From assembly GCF_947507565.1 (NCBI RefSeq), contig NC_089175.1, forward strand, positions 1,663,733 through 1,727,732: DNA of 64,000 nucleotides, written 5' to 3'. A program made the position numbers and the translations under genes. The DNA comes from Oscarella lobularis (Eukaryota; Porifera; Homoscleromorpha; Homosclerophorida; Oscarellidae). Under the pieces are notes generated by a model. It saw only the letters and a list, made by a program, of their open reading frames with translations. It had not been told where the DNA came from and made no database searches. The first letter of the stretch is position 1. Each line of letters opens with the position of its first letter. Positions 23,954 through 33,833 of this stretch are shown here, in pieces.

Positions 23954-25116
23954 ATGGACGATCATCGAATAGATCGTCTCCTGAACAGCGTCTTCAAACA
24001 CACCAGGTTCAAATCGAAGCTGCAGGAGAGTGCCGTCAAAGCAGCACTAGAAAGTAGACTAAAAACGGCACGATCCAAGCGCTCGACACATCCCAATGTG
24101 CGTAGGAACGAGCGACGTCTTCGTATCGATGCCGACAGGAGCGGGAAAGTCGCTCTGTTACCAACTACCCGCCGCATTCCACGCCGGCGTCTCGTTCGTC
24201 GTGTCACCGCTCCTCGCACTAATCGACGATCAAGTGCACAAACTCAAAGAGCTCGGAATCGCAACGGAAACGCTCAACTCGCGCCTGACCGCCAAAGATC
24301 GTCTCCGAATCGTAAAGGACCTCGAATCAGCCGAACCTAAGACAAAACTATGTTACATAACCCCAGAACAGGTAAAAAGATGGGGGAGTGTACATCTCAT
24401 TAGGAATGCTAGCATATACTGATAATCATAATGTATTCTGATGTATTTTTCTTCAGGCGGCGACGTCTTCGTTTCAGAGTCTCGCCGGCTCGCTTCACAA
24501 GCGCAAGCGTCTCGCCTATTTCATCGTCGATGAGAGCCACTGCATATCGGAGTGGGGTCACAACTTTCGTCCGGATTATCTCCGTCTCGGCGACGTGCGC
24601 GCTCGTCTCATGGAGGACGTGCCGTGCATCGCGCTGACGGCGACGGCGACGCCGCGCGTTCAGGAGGACATTTTGTCGAATCTTCGATTTCATAAAGAGA
24701 GCAGAGTATTTAAGTCTGGAACGTATAGAAGTAATTTATTCTACGAAGTTATGTAAGGGAGAGAGAGTCATAGAGGGGAGAGAGCATATTGGTACACGAA
24801 GCCATTTTAGATGTAAAGATTTTGTGACTAATGCACTCGACGATCTCGCTTCGTTTTGCAAAGAGAAACTATATACCGAAGGCTCAGCTACACAGGTCTT
24901 GAATTGTGAGGAGAATCAGTGTCATATTCTAATTATCTTTTCTAGGGATCCGGTCTCGTCTATTGTCGCACTAGGGAGGATTACGAGGTCGTCGCTAAGC
25001 GTCTGCTTGGTCGAGGGGTCCACGCCAAACCTTATCATGCAGGCACGTCGAAAATCCAAATCTACTGTACAAGCAAATTGATTCCGTTTCCATGGCAACG
25101 TCCACTGAACTATTAA
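23954..25116 (+). pseudogene. Truncated copy of RECQL5 (N-terminal helicase half)
   Basis: Nearly identical, base for base, to the first half of the complete RECQL5 gene at 30432, introns included. It encodes RLLNSVFKH, a helicase motif I ([14 protein letters not shown]), [19 protein letters not shown], the DESHC version of motif [12 protein letters not shown] and [10 protein letters not shown], up to YHAG. The similarity stops at about 25063, inside the intron that follows YHAG, so motifs V and VI, the zinc-binding region and the C terminus are gone. Reading through the intron start adds about 20 foreign codons to a stop at 25116. Splice sites and frames are intact, so a short ATPase-fold protein could still be made, but it could not be a full helicase. 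Confidence 0.85.
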
Positions 25117-25429
25117 AAATACAAATCAAATTCTTAGTTGCAATGTATTAATAATATTTGACATTTTCTTACCTAACTTCTGAAGTACAATATCTACTTC
25201 TTTCAACAATATTTGTGATTTGCTGCCTACTATTCACGAGACTCCTCGTCAGTTGATCCGTGAAACAAAGTTGTTTAGAATTTTACTAAAACTCAGGCTA
25301 TTTACGGCTATACTAAAATATCAGATGACTGTAAGCAGCAAAGGTTACATAAAAGAAAAAGGTTAACAATGAAATGATTCGTTCGTTCTCATTATTGTCT
25401 CTGTCTGCCCAGCACTGTACTACACTGTA
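25117..25429. other. Gap without a recognised gene
   Basis: AT-rich sequence between the truncated RECQL5 copy and the 3' end of family B member 2. I see no coding or repeat structure. Confidence 0.5.
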
Positions 25430-25954
25430 CTAACTATCACCATAAGCAGAATCCGGGTGACGGGAATCGTTTCCGGCAAAATCAGACCGCACGTTCTCAC
25501 CACTGTTCGCATCTATTCCATCAAGTACGTCCTTGCACATATCAACTGCTTTCTTATATCGGTCAAGTCCACGCGTAACCATCTCCACGTCTGCTCGAAA
25601 TTGTCTATACTGAGTATCCCCGGCTGGTTTGAGTTTCGGGCATTTGTCGCATGCTGTGTTGAAGCGCCTAACACCGCCTCCAATTTCGTTCAAGGCCTTC
25701 AACTCGGCGTCGATCACCTTTTTCAACTCTTTCTCTACCCTTTTGAGCCTGTTCGACTCGGCATTGGCTTCAGTGGCTTTCGCCGCGGCGTCTTTTTTCT
25801 GCTGGTCAAACCTTTCCGCTAGGTTCTTCCAAGACGACTCCAACGTTTCGCAGGGGCGGCTTCTGCCTACATCGTCGCAGAGGCTGTCGACATCATCTTC
25901 ACCCCAATAACTGTTGCACGCGGAACAGAGAATCTTTGGAGACTTGAACGACAT
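25430..25954 (-). CDS. Novel coiled-coil CxxC family protein (family B, member 2)
   Basis: A single-exon frame of about 174 residues, unrecognised. I prefer the ATG at 25954 (MSFKSPKILCSAC) because it aligns with the starts of the other members; an in-frame ATG lies 21 bp upstream. Features: LCSAC, a lysine/glutamate-rich helix (KKDAAAKATEANAE), KKVIDAELKALNEI, ACDKCPKL, FRADVEMVTRGLDRYKKAV, VLDG and a C-terminal PDSAYGDS. It is the one-unit form of the double protein at 20937 and shares its CxxC...CxxC spacing. A CACGCATGC motif lies just upstream. No enzyme motif is visible; a structural or adaptor role is only a guess. Confidence 0.7.
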   Translation of the reverse strand: MSFKSPKILCSACNSYWGEDDVDSLCDDVGRSRPCETLESSWKNLAERFDQQKKDAAAKATEANAESNRLKRVEKELKKVIDAELKALNEIGGGVRRFNTACDKCPKLKPAGDTQYRQFRADVEMVTRGLDRYKKAVDMCKDVLDGIDANSGENVRSDFAGNDSRHPDSAYGDS

Positions 25955-25975
25955 GTTTTCTTTCACGCATGCCAT

Positions 25976-26195
25976 GTGGGACGTACAAAATAGATCGACG
26001 ACAAAATAGATCAGTTGATATCTATGAGAGGAATGTAGGCGTAGTCACATCACGTTCCATGTCTCACTTTCGCACCTATACCAAAGTGCGACATTTGCAT
26101 GAGACAAAGGAGATCTATTTTGTCGTTGATCTATTTTGTCGTCATGTACATGACGACAAAATAGATCAACGACAAAATAGATTTCACATTATAAT
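25976..26195. repeat. MITE-like palindromic element, copy 1
   Basis: Contains several copies of CGACAAAATAGATC. One end is a long near-perfect palindrome centred on CATGTACATG (about 26115-26185). The body is shared almost unchanged, in the opposite orientation, with 27205-27432. No coding potential. Most likely a non-autonomous mobile element. Confidence 0.75.
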
Positions 26196-26304
26196 GTAAC
26201 AGGGTGATCGCCCAGAAGCCAATGTCAGCCAATGTCATTTATAATTAATTAATTAATTAGGAGGATTCTGCGCGCTTTACTTACGCGAGTTTCGCACTTT
26301 CCCT

Positions 26305-26866
26305 ATGGCATCCACAAGGATACGCGCTGTTGCTGCCCTCTTCATTGTTCTAGCCTTTACCACCACAGCCATACAATCAATTTCCGACTCAGAAGATTCT
26401 TCCAACGACGACGAACAGGACTCTCAACGTGTCGCTGCAAGCCGACGCAAAGCACCTCAGAAACGTGGATTTGGGACGTTAGCAGACGATGTCTACGAGG
26501 AGTTATTAGCACACTTAATACGAGGAACAGCTCCCGTGCTGTCGCGAGACAATCCGTCTTTCGTTCGCGACAAAAAAGTATACAATCACCTTCGTAAATC
26601 AGCAGAAAGACGGAGGTCACTTTTTTGCAATGTTTCGAATGACTGAGAACGACTGGGTTGAATACGACGGCATGAGAGAGGGCGCAACTTGCATTCCATC
26701 TAAAGGGTTTGGGCAACTGGCCTTTGTCGGATGGGCAATTTATGTGGATCTTGAATACCTGGGAAAAAACATGAAAAGGTTGAAGAGGGAAATAGACCAG
26801 CTGGCTGACAAAATACCTGGAACGTATTGGAATGAAACTCCGAAAAGGTATCACAAGAGAACCTAA
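26305..26866 (+). CDS. Small secreted protein of unknown function, apparent frameshift
   Basis: The ATG at 26305 starts a signal peptide (MASTRIRAVAALFIVLAF) followed by an acidic stretch (SDSEDSSNDDEQD) and RRKAPQKRGFGTLADDVYEEL, reading to HLRKSAE near 26611. The frame then runs off to a stop at 26645. A second frame, overlapping, continues as GGHFFAMFRMTENDWVEYD and ends at 26866 with a helical KRLKREIDQL. The two halves look like one protein of about 185 residues interrupted by a one-base shift in an A-run near 26611. No splice pair fits. Either it is a young pseudogene or the base is a sequencing error. I do not recognise the family. It lies between two inverted copies of the MITE-like element. 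Confidence 0.5.
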
Positions 26867-26929
26867 CTCAAATTGTCTGTGCGTCTGCAGGAATATCTAT
26901 TTTGTGTCGGTGCTGTGTTTTATTGTTAC

Positions 26930-26930
<1 letters not shown>

Positions 26931-26986
<56 letters not shown>

Positions 26987-27058
26987 GACAGTGTCTGTCT
27001 GTCTGTCTGTCTGTGACAGTGTCTGTCTGTCTGTCTGTCTGTGACAGTGTCTGTCTGT
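26931..27058. repeat. (CTGT)n microsatellite
   Basis: About 128 bp of tandem CTGT units interrupted by regularly spaced GTGACAGTGT segments. Simple repeat with no coding role. Confidence 0.95.
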
Positions 27059-27204
27059 CCGTGCGTAATTTGGTATTTATCTATATTGAGAGTTTTGGAT
27101 GGGTTAAATTATAATGTGATGCTTAACTTACTTTATGACTTACTTACGCACTTCATTACTCATTAGATAATTAGAACTGTAGACGTTGGTGCATTACATC
27201 TTTC

Positions 27205-27432
27205 CTGATCTATTTTGTCGTTGATCTATTTTGTCGATGATCTATTTTGTCGTCATGTACATGACGACAAAATAGATCAACGACAAAATAGATCTCCTTT
27301 GTCTCATGCAAATGTCGCACTTTGGTATAGGTGCGAAAGTGAGACATGGAACGTGATGTGACTACGCCTACATTCCTCTCATAGATATCAACTGATCTAT
27401 TTTGTCGTCCATCTATTTTGTACGTCCCACAC
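27205..27432. repeat. MITE-like palindromic element, copy 2, inverted
   Basis: Inverse orientation of the element at 25976-26195, with an extra GATCTATTTTGTCG unit at its left end. The two copies flank about 1 kb that holds the small secreted-protein gene and the microsatellite. High identity suggests recent insertion or homogenisation. Confidence 0.75.
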
Positions 27433-27758
27433 ATGCGCATTCTTTTTATGACATTCTTTGTGCTTAACACGCGCTACACAGGTAGACACGCCTGATTCAG
27501 GGAGATTCAGGGCCTGATTCAGTCAGCCGGATTCCTCCTTTTCAGTTATTTTGACTCATTAAACAGGATGTGCGTGAAGTGATAATTTTGAATAAACTCA
27601 CGACATTGCTGATTGTTTAGCCTGATGCTATACACCATGAATGACACAGCACAGAGCACTCATTCCTATACTAAAAATTAGACAATTGTGATAGGTGAAA
27701 TCAAAAAAGAGACAGGCTAATAATGTTGAAACACCTCATCTAAAAACAATTATTTGTT
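27433..27758. other. Gap without a recognised gene
   Basis: Contains a short direct repeat (CCTGATTCAG, about 27490-27520) and otherwise nothing I can assign. Confidence 0.4.
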
Positions 27759-28178
27759 CTAAGACGGTTCATTCTCAAGTAGTTTTTGACATTGCAAAAC
27801 TGCTCCCTGATACTGAGTAAGTCCAGCCCGAACCTTTTGCACGTCGTCTTGGTAGTCTCTAAATTTACATTTCGTACCCACCGAAGACAGCTCGCGACTG
27901 TAGCATGCAGCGTTGAAGCGAGAAAAACCACTACTACATTTCTCCAAGAAACACGCTTCACCGTTGATCACCACTTTCACGTCGTGCAGAATGCGTTCAA
28001 GCTTTTCCTTTTCGGAAGTGCAAGCGGCGTGATCCGCTTCAAGGCTTTTTATCTCCTGCTGAAGAAGTCTCACAAAAGACTTCCAACGTGATTCGATGTC
28101 ACTGTAGATGCTGTCTGCATGCGTTTGATGGAATTGAAGGAAGCAATTGGGACATTCAAGAGACTTTGGATCAGACAT
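27759..28178 (-). CDS. Novel coiled-coil CxxC family protein (family B, member 3)
   Basis: A single-exon frame of 139 residues from the ATG at 28178 (MSDPKSLECPNC). It keeps the family plan: a CPNC pair, an ESRWKSFVRLL helix, VKVVINGEACFLEK, FSRFNAACYS, YQDDVQKVRAGLTQYQGAV and a final LLENEPS. The second CxxC pair is reduced to a single cysteine and the DSAYG tail is absent, so this is the most divergent or shortened member. It starts 124 bp after the stop of the LRRC8-like gene on the same strand, the same order as at 20937-22002. A TCACGCGTGCGCA motif lies just upstream. Function unknown. Confidence 0.7.
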   Translation of the reverse strand: MSDPKSLECPNCFLQFHQTHADSIYSDIESRWKSFVRLLQQEIKSLEADHAACTSEKEKLERILHDVKVVINGEACFLEKCSSGFSRFNAACYSRELSSVGTKCKFRDYQDDVQKVRAGLTQYQGAVLQCQKLLENEPS

Positions 28179-28301
28179 GGTTCACGCGTGCGCAGTCTTC
28201 CGCAAAAAGCTATTAATCAGAGATTAAATAGGAGATTAATACTGTATCAATGATTAAATCAGGAATATATCCCTGATTAATTCAATCACTACTAAAAATT
28301 T

Positions 28302-30369
28302 TTAGGTGATGTTTCCATGCTTATAGGCCTTAAGAAAGACATTACCATTTTGTAACTGAATTTCGGCACATTTGGCTTTGTCTGACTGAGTGGTGGGCGA
28401 GTTGCCCGACTGAGTGGTGGGCGAGTTGCCTGACTGAATGAGCAAGTCGCAAGCATGAAATTGAGATGGAATAACATTTCCCAACGTCTCTGAGCCTTTC
28501 TTCTGAAGACAGCACAAAACAATAATACACTCTTTAGGTAGTTGACGTTCAATTCTTTCCAAAAGAATCTTGGCTAAGTAACAAAGAGAATGTGTCATTA
28601 TGAAAAATAAGTCGAGAATTGACTCCAACGTACTTTCTTCTTCTTTTTCTCGGGAAATGTCTAGACTCTGATCCAATAGTGTAATCAAAACCAAATCATA
28701 CTTGCACTTCACTGTATGACCTTCTGGTGGTATAGGAGGCGAATGCAATATTTCTTTCATAAACTACGAATTGACAGTTAAAATCTTACAGATTGATCAT
28801 TCTCGCCCTGCACAAATAGAGAGGGCAGCGCTCAACATACCTTTCCCGCTTCTTCTCTTTGAAGGGTAGACAAACGCGGTACGCGAAGAATTTCTACTCT
28901 TTCAGGTAACGTTTCTCTTATGACAACTTCCTTCTTCTCATTTCCAACTTCTGCCAAGTCATCAAACGCAAACTGTTTCCAGAAGTTAAAGTCAACACCT
29001 CTAACCTAAAAAGCCAAATATAGAACACCTACAGGTATATGACCCAATTGCTGTCTATGCACCGAGAGACAAAATTTTGCCAACTCCATGGTGAAACTTC
29101 CCTCGCCACAACAAATATGCAGACACTGAGAAATTTTACCGCTTCTTTGAGTCCCATTCTTGTATTGAATATAACACTGAGAAGCAATAGTTGAAGGCAG
29201 GTCAGACATCTAACAGACAAGACGGTGATCTAATATATTGGACTTCACGCAGCGCTGAGTTGTACCTTTGACAGTTTAGTTATTAGGCTCTAAATAGTGG
29301 TATGTTAGAGTCAAACTAGACAGAGAACAGCTAGCAATCTTACTTCTAGACAGTGCGGAGGCTTTTCGAACTCTCTGTCTCGACGAGAACGATCTAGAAT
29401 TGCTGAATGAGACAAGCGTTTCAAATGTAGTAGTTCCAGATCAATTAGTAATTCTTCAAAGGACTTGCCAATCCCAAAGTCATAATCAAAAAGAAGTAGA
29501 CGAAGTAGATGAAGGTCGCAAGACACAGAGAGAAAATCACAATACCTCCTTTTCTTTTGAACACGTTCATACTCCCATACCCTTGTTGTGCCATAGTAGT
29601 AGTAGTACTTCGCTCTTTCGACATAATCACCAGTCATATGCATTCTGTTAAACAAAAGAATGCCTATCACGGCGGACAAGAATGCTACAAACAAATTGAC
29701 AAAGTTTGCAATCCACAGTGAGAACAGCGTCAAAGCTGCCGGATAAACGCAGCCGACTTCCACGCTCCACATTGGTTCAGTATCAATTTGCACAGTGCAA
29801 GTAAATCGATCGTGCACAACAACGCTGTGGGACGTGTAGAACAAAGCGAAAAAAATGCCAAACCACACGGCCAACAGTCCTTGAGCAAAAAGCTTAAGAA
29901 AATAATAATTTTTCATAACTTTGGACGATTTGAATTGGTCCCTAAGCAACCTGACAACGTTGAGAGATTCGCGACTGTAAGTGCCATATGTGCTATTTCG
30001 ATGACGATCAATTGTCTTTACCTCCGTAAAAAACTGCCTGATTTTTGAGAAAAATGCGTGATGAAAGAGAAGAGAAGGCAGATAAAGGGCGAACGATTGC
30101 CCTAGGAGGATCAGCGGCATAGACGAAACCCTTCCCAAGTGCGTGTCGGAGCACCAGCTATCGAAGAAAGGTGCCTGTGTTATTGAAACGTTAGCAGGTG
30201 GATAGCAGGAAAGATCTGGAGAAAAGAACTCGCCCCCAATCGTCAAAACAGACAGAAACAACGACATGACAGACGTATAACTCAAGATGATGTCCCAAAT
30301 AGGCTCCTTGTAAACTTCGCTCTGCTTTGCCGTGTCAGCCGCCGACAAAGACAATCGCTCAATAACCAT
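28302..30369 (-). CDS. LRRC8-type pannexin-like protein with methyltransferase-like C-terminal domain, copy 3
   Basis: About 580 residues in five exons from the ATG at 30369 (MVIERLSLSAADTAKQ). Residues 1-320 follow the LRRC8 N-terminal plan: TM1 at about 26-46, Cys55 and Cys73 in loop 1, TM2 at 83-103, TM3 at 158-180, Cys191 and Cys207 (CTVQIDTEP, GCVYPAA), TM4 at 210-240, then a LHLLRLLLFDYDFG helix. Exon 1 ends GAA|GTAAGA at 29344; the next exon starts at 29209 (MSDLPSTIASQC). The C-terminal part reads CLHICCGEGSFTMELAKF (motif I-like, about 371-388), VRGVDFN, LPERVEILRV, KYDLVLITLLD and KECIIVLCCL, consistent with the strands of a SAM methyltransferase fold. No leucine-rich repeats are present. 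A short SGNSPTTQ duplication is near the end. Channel activity and methyl transfer are both inferences. Confidence 0.68.
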
Positions 30370-30431
30370 GACCTCTTGGAAGAAAACGGGCTCTTGTGCG
30401 CATACGGGCGTCGCCTCAAGTTCAACCAAAA
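30370..30431. promoter_or_regulatory. Divergent promoter, LRRC8-like gene / RECQL5
   Basis: Only 62 bp separate the two start codons, so transcription of both genes must begin within or very near this interval, with very short 5' leaders or overlapping transcripts. Confidence 0.5.
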
Positions 30432-33400
30432 ATGGACGATCATGGAATAGATCGTCTCTTGAACAGCGTCTTCAAACACGCCAGGTTCAAATCGAAGCTG
30501 CAGGAGAGTGCCGTCAAAGCAGCACTAGAAAGTAGACTAAAAACGGCACGATCCAAGCGCTCGACACATCCCAATGTGCGTAGGAACGAGCGACGTCTTC
30601 GTATCGATGCCGACAGGAGCGGGAAAGTCGCTCTGTTACCAACTACCCGCCGCATTCCACGCCGGCGTCTCGTTCGTCGTGTCACCGCTCCTCGCACTAA
30701 TCGACGATCAAGTGCACAAACTCAAAGAGCTCGGAATCGCAACGGAAACGCTCAACTCGCGCCTGACCGCCAAAGATCGTCTCCGAATCGTAAAGGACCT
30801 CGAATCAGCCGAACCTAAGACAAAACTATGTTACATAACCCCAGAACAGGTAAAAAGATGGGGGAGTGTACATCTCATTAGGAATGCTAGATAATCATAA
30901 TCTATTCTGATGTATTTTTCTTCAGGCGGCGACGTCTTCGTTTCAGAGTCTCGCCGGCTCGCTTCACAAGCGCAAGCGTCTCGCCTATTTCATCGTCGAT
31001 GAGAGCCACTGCATATCGGAGTGGGGTCACAACTTTCGTCCGGATTATCTCCGTCTCGGCGACGTGCGCGCTCGTCTCATGGAGGACGTGCCGTGCATCG
31101 CGCTGACGGCGACGGCGACGCCGCGCGTTCAGGAGGACATTTTGTCGAATCTTCGATTTCGTAAAGAGAGCAGAGTATTTAAGTCTGGAACGTATAGAAG
31201 TAATTTATTCTACGAAGTTATGTAAGGGAGAGAGAGTCATAGAGGGAGAGAGCATATTGGTACACGAAGCCATTTTAGATGTAAAGATTTTGTGACTAAT
31301 GCACTCGACGATCTCGCTTCATTTTGCAAAGAGAAACTATATACCGAAGGCTCAGCTACACAGGTCTTGAATTGTGGGGAGAATCGGTGTCATATTCTAA
31401 TTATCTTTTCTAGGGATCCGGTCTCGTCTATTGTCGCACTAGGGAGGATTGCGAGGTCGTCGCTAAGCGTCTGCTTGGTCGAGGGGTCCACGCCAAACCT
31501 TATCATGCAGGCACGTCGAAAATCCAAATCTTACTTGAGATAATCTTATTGATTTATTAGGACTTCGGCCTGCTGATCGTACCGACGTCCAGTCCAAGTG
31601 GCTCGCCGGTCGCGTGCCCATTATTGTCGCCACGGTCAGTTTTGGCATGGGCATCGATAAGGGCGACGTTCGCTTTGTCGTTCATTGGACCATGGCTAAA
31701 TCGATGGAGAATTACTATCAGGAGTCGGGTCGCGCGGGGAGAGACGGAAAGCAATCTTACTGTAGATTGTATTACGCAAGGCAACGTTCTTTTTCCCTCC
31801 ATGAGACATATTGCATCTCCTAATCATTGTTTTCTTCTCTAGAGAGGAACGGAATGTGATTGGGTTCTTAATGCAGCAGGAGGCAGAGAAACAGATGGTG
31901 GGCTTACTTCAGTTGTTGCGGTGCTTTTTTTGTTGAATTTTCTCTCTTTTTTACAGCTGAAAGGAAAGATGAAAGATCACGTCAAAGCTTCGCAGGCCAG
32001 TTTTGAAAAATTGGTGAAATATTGCGAGTGTGACTCGAGGTCTGTCTTTTCAACGACACGTTGCTTGCTCGGCTTTGATTTTTCTTCCTCAGATGTAGAC
32101 ACGAAATGATTGCCACCTATTTTGGAGAAACGGAAAAACCAAAAGTAGTACTGCAGTCAATTTACCTTTCTCAATCTCGAGTCGACTACTTTGTCTCAAT
32201 TTAGTGCGACAAAGGATGCGACTATTGTCTCGATCCCGAGGGTGTCAAGACGATGTGCCATCAACTAGAATCGCAGAGTTACAGCTACATGGGACGGAGA
32301 GACAGAGGACGAACCTTTGGAGGAAGAGGAGGAAACGATGACGATAGCAACGTCTTTCTCTACGGAGGCGGCAGAGCGGGGTAATAAAGAAATAAAATAT
32401 TTCAGATAGATCCTTACAGTCTACGTATCTCTCTGTGTTAGAGCTGCCAAAGAGGGCGGCGGGCAGTGGTCGGATGCCGAAGGCGTCGACGATTCCGACG
32501 AGGAGAATAAAGCCGAATTGAGGGAATTGATAAGCGAACAATTTCAACTTCGAAGAAAGAAGGTCATCACGTCTTTATGCGTCCTTGGGATAGCATGATT
32601 GACTTTTTAGGGCAAGCGCAAATCTCTACACTACGTGAACGAGTCACCCGGTAAGAGAACCACTAAAATTTTTCACGCAGCGTAATACCTCAGTTGTGAA
32701 GGACCTGACTGCCGACTCAAAAATCCTACAAGCGAACATATAATGGGACTGTCGTACAAAGTATTACTAAACTTATATATTATTTTCACCGATCACGGTA
32801 TTGTCGTAGGTGCGCGAGCATTGTCTTGGATTGATAGAGAAGGCACTTGGCGCAGGCCAAACCAGCGCCGACGGTATTGATATCGAATACGACATATTCC
32901 AGATGAGTCGCTTTTCGAATACCTACAGAGCAGCGGTAGTTAGAAAGGAACGTCTGTACTATAGACTTACAGTACTGTAGAGATGACGTGTATGCGTTGA
33001 ACAGGTGGCCGAAATCAAAGCATCAGGGAGCGCTGGAGGAGCGGGAGAAGTAGCCACGTCGTCGTTTCAGAGCACGACGTCGACGTCGGAGGCGGATGTC
33101 AAGCAAACGCCGTTTATAATGGCTTCGCAGCTTGTTGCAGCGAAATCTTCGGAGAGTCCGAGCTTAGACGAGTCTCTGCAGCCTAAAAAGGTGATAAGAA
33201 GTCAGTGCAATTGACTTATGGTTTTTTAGGAGATTTTGATTTATAGGCAGCGATGAAACGACCCGCCCCCGCAATTACCTACTTCTTTCAGAAGTCTGCT
33301 CCCAATTCGAAAAAGTCTTGTCCTGAGAAGAAAGACGAGGCTGTTGCTTCAGCTGGCGAAGGCAAAACGTCGTTGCCTGCTGATAAGAAAGGTTCGAAGA

Positions 33401-33722
33401 CGCAACAGAAGACTGCAAAGATTGTCGTTGACTATTTGACGCCGTACTATGCCAGCAAGAGAATAACGAACAAGGTAGTGTACATAAGATATTCTAGTGG
33501 TCTTCTACGATTATTTTTAGGATTTGTTCAAGTCATTGGCTCGAAGAATCAGTCACGCTGCTTTAGACAGACCTCGCTTTGATGAAAGTTAGTAGACAAT
33601 ATCATTATTGTTTGATTAGATATCGTCTTCGTATAGGTCAGTGCAAGACAGCAATAGACAACTTTTTTGTGAAGCATAAAACGATTGATAAACCAGAACA
33701 GCTTCAGCTGTTTCGTTTCTAA
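30432..33722 (+). CDS. RECQL5: RecQ-like ATP-dependent DNA helicase Q5
   Basis: A nuclear 3'-5' helicase that disrupts RAD51 filaments and binds RNA polymerase II. About 15 exons. Helicase motifs in order: [24 protein letters not shown] (I), [13 protein letters not shown] (Ia), DESHC (II), [10 protein letters not shown] (III), [27 protein letters not shown] (V) and [13 protein letters not shown] (VI). A zinc-binding segment follows (KYCEC, GCDYC). The C terminus has [29 protein letters not shown] and NFFVKHK, matching the RNA-polymerase-binding SRI-like domain specific to RECQL5. The stop is at 33722. The intron after YHAG (31511) begins with GC rather than GT; this donor gives exactly the family sequence [13 protein letters not shown]. 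Its 5' half is duplicated at 23954. Confidence 0.92.
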
Positions 33723-33833
33723 TGTCTAATTAAGGTCTTGCTAATAAAGAATGATTGAAGTAAAGATTTAAGAACCGGGCTGAGGTAAGCGCTCGCCTTC
33801 CCTGTCTTGGTTGTATTTATAGATAGAACAAAG

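Noticed and set aside
24409-24693. Minus-strand arginine-rich frame inside the truncated RECQL5
   Set aside because: Antisense shadow of the helicase exon; an equivalent shadow exists in the intact copy.
28302-29220. The C-terminal exons as a separate p31comet (MAD2L1BP)-like gene
   Set aside because: One short similarity around RQQLG was tempting, but the rest does not follow that family, and copy 2 has no start codon for these exons.
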